This document shows positions 1 through 7,700 of a stretch of 16,029 nt of DNA, piece by piece. The stretch comes from Gammaproteobacteria bacterium (GTDB lineage: Bacteria; Pseudomonadota; Gammaproteobacteria; Chromatiales; Chromatiaceae). The notes beneath the pieces are model-generated. The model searched no databases. It was given only the letters and a program-made list of their open reading frames with translations, and was not told where the DNA came from. The position numbers and the translations under genes were made by a program. Within the stretch, counting starts at the first letter, position 1. The number at the start of each line of letters is the position of its first letter. The stretch lies in the NCBI GenBank assembly GCA_024644505.1, contig JAHEHQ010000014.1:1-16029 (forward strand), read 5' to 3'.

Positions 1-248
1 CAAAGAAAAAAGCAGCTGTCAAAAAGAAACCGGCAGTCAGAAAGAAACCAGCCGCAAAGAAAAAAGCAGCTGTCAAAAAGAAACCAGCAGTAAGAAAGAA
101 AGCAGCCGCAAAGAAAAAAGCAGCTGTGAAAAAGAAACCGGCAGTCAGAAAGAAACCAGCAGTAAGAAAGAAAGCAGCCGCAAAGAAAAAAGCAGCTGTC
201 AAAAAGAAGCCGGCGGTAAGAAAGAAAGCCGCCCCGAGGAAAAGATAG
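1..248 (+). CDS. Histone H1-like / AlgP-like lysine-alanine-rich protein, C-terminal part (5' partial)
   Basis: Only the last 81 codons are in the window; the first whole codon is at position 3 and the TAG stop is at 246-248. The visible protein is almost pure Lys, Ala, Pro, Val and Arg, built from 13 hexapeptides of the form [K/R]KKxAx (KKKAAV, KKKPAV, RKKPAA and variants) followed by a final RKR. Such tails are known from bacterial histone H1-like and AlgP (AlgR3) proteins, which bind DNA non-specifically through the basic repeats and affect nucleoid structure or transcription. There are no acidic residues in the visible part, which fits binding to nucleic acid. The N-terminal domain, needed to name the family exactly, lies outside the window. 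A ribosomal or other protein with a basic tail cannot be excluded. The gene converges on ilvA and ends at a strong hairpin. Confidence 0.7.
   Translation, partial: KKKAAVKKKPAVRKKPAAKKKAAVKKKPAVRKKAAAKKKAAVKKKPAVRKKPAVRKKAAAKKKAAVKKKPAVRKKAAPRKR
3..236 (+). repeat. Tandem repeat, 18-bp unit grouped into 54-bp and 72-bp blocks
   Basis: Thirteen 18-bp units each encode one basic hexapeptide. They group into near-identical higher-order blocks starting at 3, 57, 111 and 183. The first two blocks are 54 bp (three units), the third is 72 bp with one extra RKKPAV unit, and the last ends the gene. Synonymous codons are also conserved between blocks, which points to recent duplication or slippage rather than selection on the protein alone. 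The period is a multiple of three, so unit gain or loss keeps the frame. Confidence 0.9.
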
Positions 249-281
249 GACCTGCCGGTCGATTTGACCGGTGACCGTTGT

Positions 282-312
282 AAACAAGGCCCGCCTATGG
301 CGGGCCTTGTTT
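282..312. terminator. Bidirectional rho-independent terminator between convergent genes
   Basis: A perfect 14-bp inverted repeat (282-295 with 299-312; core AAGGCCCGCC / GGCGGGCCTT) is closed by a 3-nt TAT loop. The stem ends in AAAC/GTTT and is followed by TTTATTTA on the + strand. On the - strand it is preceded by A-rich and followed by GTTTAC sequence. It sits 33 bp after the histone-like stop and 2 bp beyond the ilvA stop codon, so it can end both transcripts. A second small hairpin (CCGGTC 255-260 / GACCGG 266-271) lies just upstream. Confidence 0.85.
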
Positions 313-314
313 AT

Positions 315-1853
315 TTATGACTCATCCCGGCAGGAGCCCCCGCAGGCGAACAACCGGTAGGCAAGATTGCCGGTCTCCTCTTTCCAGGGATAGTCAAGAT
401 CCCTGAGAAATTTCCGAAACAGCTTCTTGTCACCTCGTGCCACCTGCACTCCCATGAGCACTCGACCATAAGCGGCGCCGTGATTGCGATAGTGGAACAG
501 GGTGATATTCCAGTTTTCCCCCAATTGTGAAAGAAACGACAAAAGTGCACCGGGACGCTCCGGGAACTGAAGCCTGAACAGGCACTCGTCCCCCACGCCG
601 GGCGCGTGCCCTCCCACCATGTAGCGTATATGGAGCTTCGCGGTCTCATTCTCCGTCATATCCACAACGGGATAACCTTTTCCCTGCAGTTGCCTCACCA
701 GATCTATACGCTCACTCTCCCCTCCATTGAGTTCGATACCCGCAAAAACGTGGGCACGACGTGCATCCGCATACCGATAATTAAACTCCGTCACACTCCG
801 GTTTCCCAGTGCCCTGCAAAAACGCAGAAAGCTTCCCGGACGTTCCTTGATCTCAACAGCCAGCAGCGCTTCCCTGTATTCACCGATCTCTGCCCTTTCC
901 GCTACATGGCGCAGTCGGTCGAAATTGATATTGGCTCCGCTCTCAATGGCAACCAGCGACTGATCGGAGATACCCTCTCTCTCCACGTATTTCTTGAGAC
1001 CAGCAACAGAAAGCGCACCCGCGGGCTCCGCGACGGTTCTGGTATCGTCGAATACATCCTTGATCGCGGCACATATCTCATCGGTACTGACCAGAATAAC
1101 CTCGTCGACCACTTTTCGGGCGACACGGAAAGTCTCCTTACCGATCTGCCTGACCGCGACGCCATCGGCAAATATACCGACCTGATTGAGCACCACCCGC
1201 CTGCCGGCCTTCAACGCCCGATACAGGGTCGGTGCATCCTCGGGCTCCACCCCGATAATCTTCACTTCGGGAAACAGATGTTTGACGTAGGCACCAATTC
1301 CGGCAATGAGCCCGCCTCCGCCTACCGGCACGAAGATCGCCTTGGGTGGGCCCGGGTGCTGCCGCAGAATTTCCATTCCGATGGTACCCTGTCCCGCAAT
1401 TACCAAGGGGTCGTCGAAAGGATGAATGAACACCATACCCTTCTCCCTGGCCAGGCATTGGGCATGGGTATAAGCCTCATCGTAGGAATCACCAAACAGA
1501 ACCGCCTTCGCTCCATGGCTTTTCACCGCCTCCACCTTGATTGGCGGCGTGGTGGTGGGCATGACGATCAGTGCCTGGATCCCCAGTTTTCGGGCAGACA
1601 GCGCAACACCCTGGGCATGGTTGCCCGCCGACGCACCGATGACGCCGAGCTTGCGTTCTTTTGCGGTGAGGCTGCTTATCTTGTTGTATGCACCGCGCAG
1701 TTTGAAAGAAAACACCGGCTGCAGATCTTCCCGCTTGAGAAGGACCCTGTTCGCCAGGCGCAGGGAAAGCCGGGGCGCGGGCTCCAACGGGGTTTCCCGC
1801 GCCACGTCGTAAACCCGGGCACGGAGAGTTTGTTCAACATATTTCATTGTCAT
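315..1853 (-). CDS. ilvA: Threonine ammonia-lyase (threonine deaminase), biosynthetic
   Basis: IlvA is the PLP enzyme that turns L-threonine into 2-oxobutanoate and ammonia, the committed step of isoleucine synthesis in the cytoplasm. The protein shows the PLP-lysine motif SFKLRGA (Lys about residue 51), SAGNHAQG (about 75-82) and the phosphate-binding GGGGL loop (about 178-182). Two C-terminal ACT-like regulatory domains follow (about 325-400 and 420-500), including TEFNYRYAD and the linker KLHIRYMVGG. These mark the long, isoleucine-inhibited biosynthetic form; length (512 aa) matches E. coli IlvA (514). The ATG at 1853 is preferred because GGGG lies 7 nt upstream; a GTG at 1859 and an ATG at 1847 are in frame. 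The last residues (CGGSCRDES) extend slightly past the usual end. It is transcribed opposite to everything else here and is not with other ilv genes. No leader peptide or attenuator was seen upstream. Confidence 0.95.
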   Translation of the reverse strand: MTMKYVEQTLRARVYDVARETPLEPAPRLSLRLANRVLLKREDLQPVFSFKLRGAYNKISSLTAKERKLGVIGASAGNHAQGVALSARKLGIQALIVMPTTTPPIKVEAVKSHGAKAVLFGDSYDEAYTHAQCLAREKGMVFIHPFDDPLVIAGQGTIGMEILRQHPGPPKAIFVPVGGGGLIAGIGAYVKHLFPEVKIIGVEPEDAPTLYRALKAGRRVVLNQVGIFADGVAVRQIGKETFRVARKVVDEVILVSTDEICAAIKDVFDDTRTVAEPAGALSVAGLKKYVEREGISDQSLVAIESGANINFDRLRHVAERAEIGEYREALLAVEIKERPGSFLRFCRALGNRSVTEFNYRYADARRAHVFAGIELNGGESERIDLVRQLQGKGYPVVDMTENETAKLHIRYMVGGHAPGVGDECLFRLQFPERPGALLSFLSQLGENWNITLFHYRNHGAAYGRVLMGVQVARGDKKLFRKFLRDLDYPWKEETGNLAYRLFACGGSCRDES

Positions 1854-1915
1854 GAGCACACCCCAAAGAGCCTGACCGCAGATTCTCGATCAAAGCAGTG
1901 CGACAAAGCAAACTT

Positions 1916-1957
1916 GAGGTATATCTTCTTACACCAGAGGTATGGCTTCCTACACCA
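1916..1957. repeat. Two tandem 21-bp direct repeats in the ilvA-rlmH divergent region
   Basis: Units 1916-1936 and 1937-1957 abut and agree at 18 of 21 positions. Both start GAGGTAT, share CTTC in the middle and end TACACCA. A 21-bp period places the same bases on the same face of the helix, as in pairs of regulator sites. They lie 6 bp upstream of a -10-like TACAAT and 63 bp from the ilvA start, so they could serve either gene. The repeat reads in frame with rlmH (EVYLLTP / EVWLPTP), but RlmH proteins start later, so it is treated as non-coding. Function is unknown. Confidence 0.75.
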
Positions 1958-1963
1958 GTTGAT

Positions 1964-1969
1964 TACAAT
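1964..1969 (+). promoter_or_regulatory. Candidate -10 element (TACAAT) just ahead of rlmH
   Basis: TACAAT matches the sigma70 -10 consensus at 5 of 6 positions. No convincing -35 hexamer lies 16-18 bp upstream; that space is taken by the second 21-bp repeat, which might bind an activator instead. Initiation about 7 bp downstream would fall at or next to the rlmH ATG (1976), giving a leaderless or almost leaderless mRNA. That would fit the absence of a Shine-Dalgarno sequence before rlmH. This is a pattern call only. Confidence 0.25.
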
Positions 1970-1975
1970 TCCTCC

Positions 1976-2446
1976 ATGAACATTCAACTCATTGCCGTAG
2001 GCACCCGTATGCCAACCTGGGTACGGGAAGGTTACGGGGAATACGCCAAACGCCTCAACAGGGACTGCCGTCTCAAACTGAATGAGATCTCACCGGGATA
2101 CCGCGGTAAGCGCCCGGATATCCCGCGCACCCTCAGGGAAGAAGGGGAACGCATACTCTCTGCGATCCCGGGCAACTGCAGGGTGCTGGCGCTGGATGTT
2201 CGGGGCCGTTCCTGGAGTACCGGTCAGCTTGCGAAGAAAATGGCGGGTTGGCTGAGCGACGGCCGCGACACGGCGCTGCTGGTGGGGGGGCCTGACGGGC
2301 TTGCGGACGAATGCCTGAAGCGTGCGGACGAGCGCTGGTCCCTGTCCCCCCTTACACTGCCCCATCCGCTGGTAAGAGTGGTACTGGCCGAACAACTCTA
2401 CCGCGCATGGACGATTCTGAACCATCACCCCTATCATCGTGAATGA
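1976..2446 (+). CDS. rlmH: 23S rRNA (pseudouridine-1915-N3)-methyltransferase RlmH
   Basis: RlmH is a small SPOUT (trefoil-knot) methyltransferase that methylates N3 of pseudouridine 1915 in helix 69 of 23S rRNA, using SAM on assembled ribosomes. The 156-aa product matches the family length (E. coli 155). The knot region is clear: LALDVRG (about 71-77), LLVGGPDGL (about 101-109, SAM-binding loop) and the family ending LSPLTLPHPLVRVVLAEQ followed by LYRAWTI and HPYHRE. The ATG at 1976 is chosen because MNIQLIAVG is the usual N-terminus; the frame stays open to a start at 1898, but that adds 26 unconserved residues. No Shine-Dalgarno precedes the start. RlmH commonly follows rsfS; here it instead opens the + strand run, with ilvA divergent upstream. 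Its TGA overlaps the ATG of a possible 25-codon ORF. Confidence 0.95.
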   Translation: MNIQLIAVGTRMPTWVREGYGEYAKRLNRDCRLKLNEISPGYRGKRPDIPRTLREEGERILSAIPGNCRVLALDVRGRSWSTGQLAKKMAGWLSDGRDTALLVGGPDGLADECLKRADERWSLSPLTLPHPLVRVVLAEQLYRAWTILNHHPYHRE

Positions 2447-2520
2447 AATCACCGGCCTGTTTGGATGCTATGATGGTGTGGTTCAGCGACAGACAGGTCG
2501 CAGTTCAATCTGTACCTTAG
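2443..2520 (+). CDS. Possible 25-codon small ORF coupled to rlmH (weak candidate)
   Basis: An ATG overlaps the rlmH stop as ATGA (2443-2446) and opens 25 codons ending at TAG 2518-2520. The peptide begins MKSPACLDAMMVWF. The stop abuts, sharing one base with, the perfect palindrome at 2520-2537. The overlap would allow translational coupling to rlmH. There is no Shine-Dalgarno sequence and no similarity I recognise, and an ORF this short arises easily by chance, so this entry marks a possibility rather than a gene. Confidence 0.15.
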   Translation: MKSPACLDAMMVWFSDRQVAVQSVP

Positions 2521-2537
2521 GGCCTGTTAACAGGCCC
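2520..2537. other. Perfect 18-bp palindrome upstream of maf
   Basis: GGGCCTGTTAACAGGCCC reads the same on both strands. As RNA it folds into a 7-bp GC-rich stem with a TTAA loop. It lies 73 bp after rlmH and 35 bp before maf. The following sequence (CGGTAATAAAAATAAG) has no U-run, so it is a poor intrinsic terminator; a protein-binding operator, an attenuator-like hairpin or an mRNA processing/stability element are alternatives. Confidence 0.6.
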
Positions 2538-2572
2538 CGGTAATAAAAATAAGAGTTCCCGGTCACACCTGT

Positions 2573-3175
2573 ATGTCAGCTGATATCTATCTCGCCTCTG
2601 TTTCACCCCGCCGACGCGAGCTTCTGAGGCAGATCGGCATCAAACCGGAAATCATCCCTGTGGACGTGGATGAAGCCCCGAAAGGGGGCGAACCACCCGC
2701 CGACTATGTCCTGCGGCTTGCCCGCGCCAAGGCGGAGGCAGCACGGCGATTGCCGCCCCCCCGGTCCCTGCCGATCCTGGCGGCGGATACGGCGGTTGTG
2801 CTGGGAGATCGCATCCTGGGTAAGCCAGGCAGCCGTTCCATGGGGCTCGATATGCTGCGGCAGCTGTCAGGGACCAGTCACGAGGTACTGACGGCGGTAG
2901 TTCTCATTACGGGCGGGGCGGAAGCGCGCCTGAGCCGGAGTGTTGTAACCTTCCGCAAAATAAGCGACAGGGAAGCCGGAGCCTACTGGGAAAGCGGCGA
3001 ACCGAGGGACAAGGCCGGTGGTTACGCCATACAGGGACAGGCAGCCGTATTTGTCTCCGGGTTGTCGGGAAGTTATTCCGGCGTCATGGGGCTGCCGCTT
3101 TTCGAAACCGCCGAACTGCTGCAAAATGCCGGTATCTGCCCACTCATAAACAGACAAAACACCAGGGCCTGCTAA
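2573..3175 (+). CDS. maf: Maf-family nucleoside triphosphate pyrophosphatase (YhdE-like, dTTP/UTP type)
   Basis: Maf proteins hydrolyse non-canonical or excess nucleoside triphosphates to the monophosphate and pyrophosphate. The YhdE branch prefers dTTP and UTP and has been linked to cell-shape and septum control. The 200-aa protein has the substrate motif ASVSPRRREL at residues 8-17, the catalytic Asp in ILAADTAVV (Asp72), and the family signature GEPRDKAGGYAIQG (about 142-155), where RDKAGGYAIQG is typical of the dTTP/UTP type. The C-terminal motif SGSYSGVMGLPL is also intact. The start at 2573 places the first strand (IYLASVSPRR) correctly; its ribosome binding site is poor. Only 3 nt separate the stop from rng, an arrangement (maf-rng) shared with E. 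coli and Pseudomonas, where mreBCD usually precedes it. The last residues after the domain (about 12) look unconserved. Confidence 0.93.
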   Translation: MSADIYLASVSPRRRELLRQIGIKPEIIPVDVDEAPKGGEPPADYVLRLARAKAEAARRLPPPRSLPILAADTAVVLGDRILGKPGSRSMGLDMLRQLSGTSHEVLTAVVLITGGAEARLSRSVVTFRKISDREAGAYWESGEPRDKAGGYAIQGQAAVFVSGLSGSYSGVMGLPLFETAELLQNAGICPLINRQNTRAC

Positions 3176-3178
3176 CCC

Positions 3179-4639
3179 ATGAGTGAAGAGATCCTGATCA
3201 ATATCAATCCCCCGGAAACCCGGGTCGCCCTGATCGAAAACGGCGTGCTGCAGGAGATCATTATCGAGCGCACGGAACGTCGCGGGCTGGTCGGTAATAT
3301 CTACAAAGGCCGGATATGCCGGGTACTGCCGGGAATGCAGGCGGCTTTCGTGGAAATCGGCCTCCAGAAGGCCGCCTTTCTGCATGCCACCGATATATTG
3401 TGCAACCAGGAAACGGTAGAAGGAAAAACCCAGGATATCAACAACCTGGTGCGCGAAGGAGGAGATGTCACAGTACAGGTTGTGAAGGACCCCCTGGGAA
3501 CCAAAGGTGCCCGCCTGACCACCAACATCTCCATTCCGTCCCGTTATCTGGTGTTCATGCCCTCCCTCGAAAACCCGGGAATATCCCAGAAAATCGAATC
3601 TGAAGAACAGCGGGCGCGCCTGCGCCAGATCATTGAGAGTTTCACGGTCGATAACGGCATCGGTGGTAACTTCATCGCACGCACCGCCGCCGAGGGCGTC
3701 AGTGACGAAACCCTGATATCGGATATGCGATTCCTCTCCAGGCTCTGGCAGGAGATACAGGATCGCTACCGCAGCACACCCCCTGGGAACCTGGTGCACG
3801 AAGACCTTCCCCTGCTGCTGCGTTCCGTCCGCGACCTGGTCTCGCCGGAGGTGGAGAAGATACGCATCGATTCGCGGGAAGGCTGGCAGAAGGCGAGGCA
3901 GTTCGCCTACAAGCTGATACCGGACCTCGGGGTACAGATCTCCCACTATTCCGGGGCCCGCCCCATTCTGGATCTCTATGGGGTCGAAGACGAGATTCAA
4001 AAGGCCCTGGAACGAAAAGTGGAGCTCAAGTCCGGCGGTTACCTCATCATCGACCAGACGGAGGCCATGACAACCATAGATATCAATACCGGGGCTTTCG
4101 TGGGACACCGCAACCTGGAGGAAACCATATTCAAGACGAATATGGAGGCGGCGCAGGCCATCTGCCGGCAACTGAGACTGCGGAACCTCGGGGGCATCAT
4201 CATCATCGACTTCATCGATATGATGGATGAGGACCACAAACGGCAGGTATTGCGCGCCCTGGAAAAATGTCTGGTCCGGGACCACGCCAAGACCCTGGTC
4301 ACCGAGGTTTCCCCGCTGGGACTGGTCGAGATGACCCGCAAGAGAACCCGTGAGTCCCTTGAGCACATCCTCTGCGAACCCTGCCCCTGTTGCAGCGGCC
4401 GCGGTTCTTTGAAAACCGCCGAAACCACCTGTTTCGAGATCTTTCGGGAGATCCTGCGTGAGGCGCGTCAATTCGATGTGGAATCCCTGCTGGTGCTTGC
4501 GTCCCAGGAGGTCGTGGACCGCCTGCTGGATGAGGAATCATCAAACCTGGCCGAACTCGAGGCTCTCATCGGCAAGACCATCAGATTGCAGGCGGAATCT
4601 CTTTATACCCAGGAACACTATGATGTGGTGCTGATCTAG
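3179..4639 (+). CDS. rng: Ribonuclease G
   Basis: RNase G is the short RNase E paralogue, a 5'-end-sensitive endoribonuclease that matures the 5' end of 16S rRNA and starts decay of some mRNAs. The 486-aa product matches E. coli RNase G (489) and lacks the long C-terminal scaffold of RNase E. The N-terminus (ILININPPETRVALIENG) leads into an S1 domain (about 38-120). The DNase I-like catalytic core carries Asp301 in TTIDINTGAFVG and Asp344 in IIIIDFIDMMD, the two Mg-binding aspartates. The Zn-link is Cys402-x-x-Cys405 in CEPCPCCSGRG, with extra cysteines at 399 and 404 next to it. ATG at 3179 follows the maf stop by 3 nt, so the two are probably co-transcribed and coupled; the Shine-Dalgarno is weak. 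Confidence 0.96.
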   Translation: MSEEILININPPETRVALIENGVLQEIIIERTERRGLVGNIYKGRICRVLPGMQAAFVEIGLQKAAFLHATDILCNQETVEGKTQDINNLVREGGDVTVQVVKDPLGTKGARLTTNISIPSRYLVFMPSLENPGISQKIESEEQRARLRQIIESFTVDNGIGGNFIARTAAEGVSDETLISDMRFLSRLWQEIQDRYRSTPPGNLVHEDLPLLLRSVRDLVSPEVEKIRIDSREGWQKARQFAYKLIPDLGVQISHYSGARPILDLYGVEDEIQKALERKVELKSGGYLIIDQTEAMTTIDINTGAFVGHRNLEETIFKTNMEAAQAICRQLRLRNLGGIIIIDFIDMMDEDHKRQVLRALEKCLVRDHAKTLVTEVSPLGLVEMTRKRTRESLEHILCEPCPCCSGRGSLKTAETTCFEIFREILREARQFDVESLLVLASQEVVDRLLDEESSNLAELEALIGKTIRLQAESLYTQEHYDVVLI

Positions 4640-4717
4640 TGTGCCCCGTCACCCGTCTCGAAATACTGAGAAAACGCCTCTGCCCGCAGTGCAAGGCTCG
4701 CTAAGCCCGGGGTATCA

Positions 4718-7700
4718 GTGCTCCATATCGCCAAGTCCTTCGCTCTCAAACTTTGGCTGGCGCTGCTGCTGATCATCGTGCTTGGCGCCTTGGGCATCAG
4801 CCTGAGCCGCCTGCTGGTCATCCCGAAGGTCTCGGACTACCGGACCGAAGTGGAACAATGGGCTTCGGAGAATCTGGGCAGGAACGTAAGGATCGGCAAA
4901 CTGGAGGCCAACTGGCTTGGTCTCGGTCCGGAACTGGTCCTGAAGGACGTGGATCTGCTCTCCGGAGAGACCGGAAAACCCACCCTGAAAATCTCCGATA
5001 TTCAGATCAGGCTGGCGATCCTGGACAGCCTGTGGGCCTGGGGAATCAAGACGCGCCAGATTACCCTGTCGGGCGTCCAGCTGTTGATCAAGCGTCGATC
5101 CAACGGCGCCCTGGTGATCGGCGGCCTGGAAAACCTTGAGGGAGAGGCAGACGACGCCTCTCCCCTGTTTTTGCTGCCCAGCCGGATCGTCCTGAAAAAC
5201 AGCGTTATCTTCTGGGAAAACCAGGTTATCGGGGCGGAGCCGGTCCGTCTGACCAACGTGGTCGCCCGGTTGGTAAATGCGCCCGGACGCCACCAGCTCA
5301 ACGGCAGTTTTGAGCTGCCGGGTGAAGAGGGCGGCAGGCTCGAACTGGCAATGGACATAAGAGGGGAGCTGACCGAGCCCCGGGGTTGGGCGGGAGACAT
5401 CTATCTCAAGGGCAAAGGCCTGGCCTTGCCTGAACTGATGCGACACCGTATTCCAAATGGTTACGCGTTGTCGGGGGGGCAAAGCGAGATCGAGGTCTGG
5501 AGCCAGTGGGACAACGGCCGCATCTCAGGTCTGGAAGGCAATGCGACGACCCTGGGACTGCGCCTGGAGCAGTTCACGCGAACCGAGGGCACCCCGGAAA
5601 GGGCCCTGGAAATCGACAGCCTTGGCGGTCGCTTTCGCTGGCACCGACACACGGATGGCTGGACCCTGGAGTTTGCCGATATCCAGTTGAACAGATCGGA
5701 ACTGAGCTGGCCAAAGGCCAACTTCGCCCTGCGAACGCGGTTTGACCCGGAAGGGCGGCTTCACGTGGTTGCGGGAGCCGACTTCATTCGTGTCGAGGAC
5801 GTGGTCGATATCATACGGATGTTCCCGCTGCCAAATCCGGAAATAGAAAAAGCACTGGACGGCATCTGGCCTCACAGCGATCTGTACGGGCTGCAGTTCA
5901 ACTACAACGACACCTCGGGGACCGCGCAGTGGTCCGCGCGGGGAGAGGTAAAATCCCTGTTTACCCGTCCCTGGAAACGCATACCCGGCATGAGCAACCT
6001 CCGGGCCAGTTTTTACGTGGACCAGGACAGCGGCATACTGGACCTGAACGGCAACAAAACCGAATTACGCTTTCCCAATCTCTTACGCGATCCCCTGGTC
6101 CTGGAGAAGATCAACGGAGCCCTGAGCTGGGGCATCAGGAAGGACGGCACCTGGCACATCGATACCACGGATATGGTTGCCCTTACCAAGGACATCAACA
6201 CCCGTACGCGCTTGACCATGGAGTTCCCGGCACCGAACCAGACCGACACCCCCGTGTTCATGGACCTGCAGACGGACTTTTCCGACGGGGCGGCCGGCAG
6301 CACCTCACGCTATCTCCCCGTCGGCATCATGCCAAACAAGGTGGTGGATTGGCTGGACAAAAGCATCATCGGAGGAAAAATCATTTCCGGCAGCTGTATT
6401 TTCAGGGGTCCCCTGAAGGCGTTCCCGTTCCATAAAACCCAGAAGGGCCGGTTCGAAGTCTTTTTCCACACCGAAGACCTGGCCCTGGACTATTGGCCGG
6501 GCTGGCCGAGACTCGAGTCTGTCAATGCGACGGTCCGGTTCCTCAACAACAGCTTCGATACCTGGATGGAACAGGGAAAGCTGCTCGACAGCAGGCTTCG
6601 GCATGCTCATGGACACATAGAGAGGCTTTCCGAGGGTTCGCCCTTCGAATTGACTGGCGTCGCCGATGGACCGCTAAAGGACGAACTCCGCATCCTCAGC
6701 GAGTCGCCCCTGGCCGCAAGGTTCGGTCCTCTGGTCAAACGTATGCGCGGTGTTGGCGATGCCCGGCTTGCAATGGAGTTCGCCGTCCCTATCAAAACGC
6801 CGGACCCCCACAGGCTGAACGGCACCCTGACCTTCCAGGACAGTGAGCTTCACCTGGATGACTGGGGACTGGCGTTGACGGGCATAAGGGGAGATCTGCT
6901 GTTCGACCTGAAGGGGGTAAAGGGAAAGGGTATTCGGGCGAACACGCTGGACGGCGAAATCAGACTGGATATAGAGACACCTGAGAAACGCCCAAACATC
7001 ACACGAGTCTCGGCCGCCGGGGAGATACCCAGTGAGGCACTGGCTAAGAAGTTTCCGGGCATCGGGCTGCATTACCTGAAAGGAAGCGCACGGTGGGATT
7101 TTCTCATGGATATTCCCAAAACATCCGCTTCACAGGACACCTTCATAACAGCAACCCTCTCGTCAGACCTTTTCGGCGTGGAGGTGGGCCTGCCCGCCCC
7201 CCTGGGCAAACCCCCGGGATCGAGGCGTACCATAAAGGTCAGGGGGAATCTGGGTGAACGCCCCCAAAGTGAGGTCAGGCTGAGCTATGACTCACTCATA
7301 GATGCCGTCGCACTGATCGATACATCAAAGCCGAACAAGACACGTTTTCTGCGCGGTGAAATCCTGTTGGGTCCGGGCATGGCCCGCCTCCCGGCAGAGA
7401 ATGGCCTGGCTGTCCGCGGGTCCGTGGATTATCTCAACCTGACGCCTTGGCTGGAGTTCAACGACACGGCGCCGAAAGCATGGGATATGCCGCCGCTCCA
7501 GAGCATCGATGTGGAAATCGGCGAGCTGGATCTCTGGGACAATCAATTGGGAAGTATGGACCTCGATCTCAGCTACCGGGAAGGCGCCCTCAGGGGGCGC
7601 GTATCCGGCAACCGTTTTGAAGGTCACGTTCAGATACCCGACGACCTTGCGACGCAACCGCTGAAGGCTTACCTGCAGCGCCTGGATATCGAATTCGATC

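Noticed and set aside
1898..1975. A 26-residue N-terminal extension of RlmH containing EVYLLTP/EVWLPTP repeats
   Set aside because: RlmH proteins start at the conserved MNIQLIAVG; the repeat is better explained as non-coding DNA between divergent genes.
606..1979. A 457-codon open frame on the + strand across ilvA
   Set aside because: It is an antisense shadow of ilvA; the product has no recognisable domain, while the - strand protein matches IlvA end to end.
3146..3159. ATAAACAGACAAAA also found at 15343-15356 before the asparaginase start
   Set aside because: One shared 14-mer is about what chance allows in a window this size, and one copy lies inside maf coding sequence.
2867..4471. A 534-codon open frame on the - strand across maf and rng
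   Set aside because: It is opposite two well-recognised genes and its translation has a shadow-like composition with no known motif.
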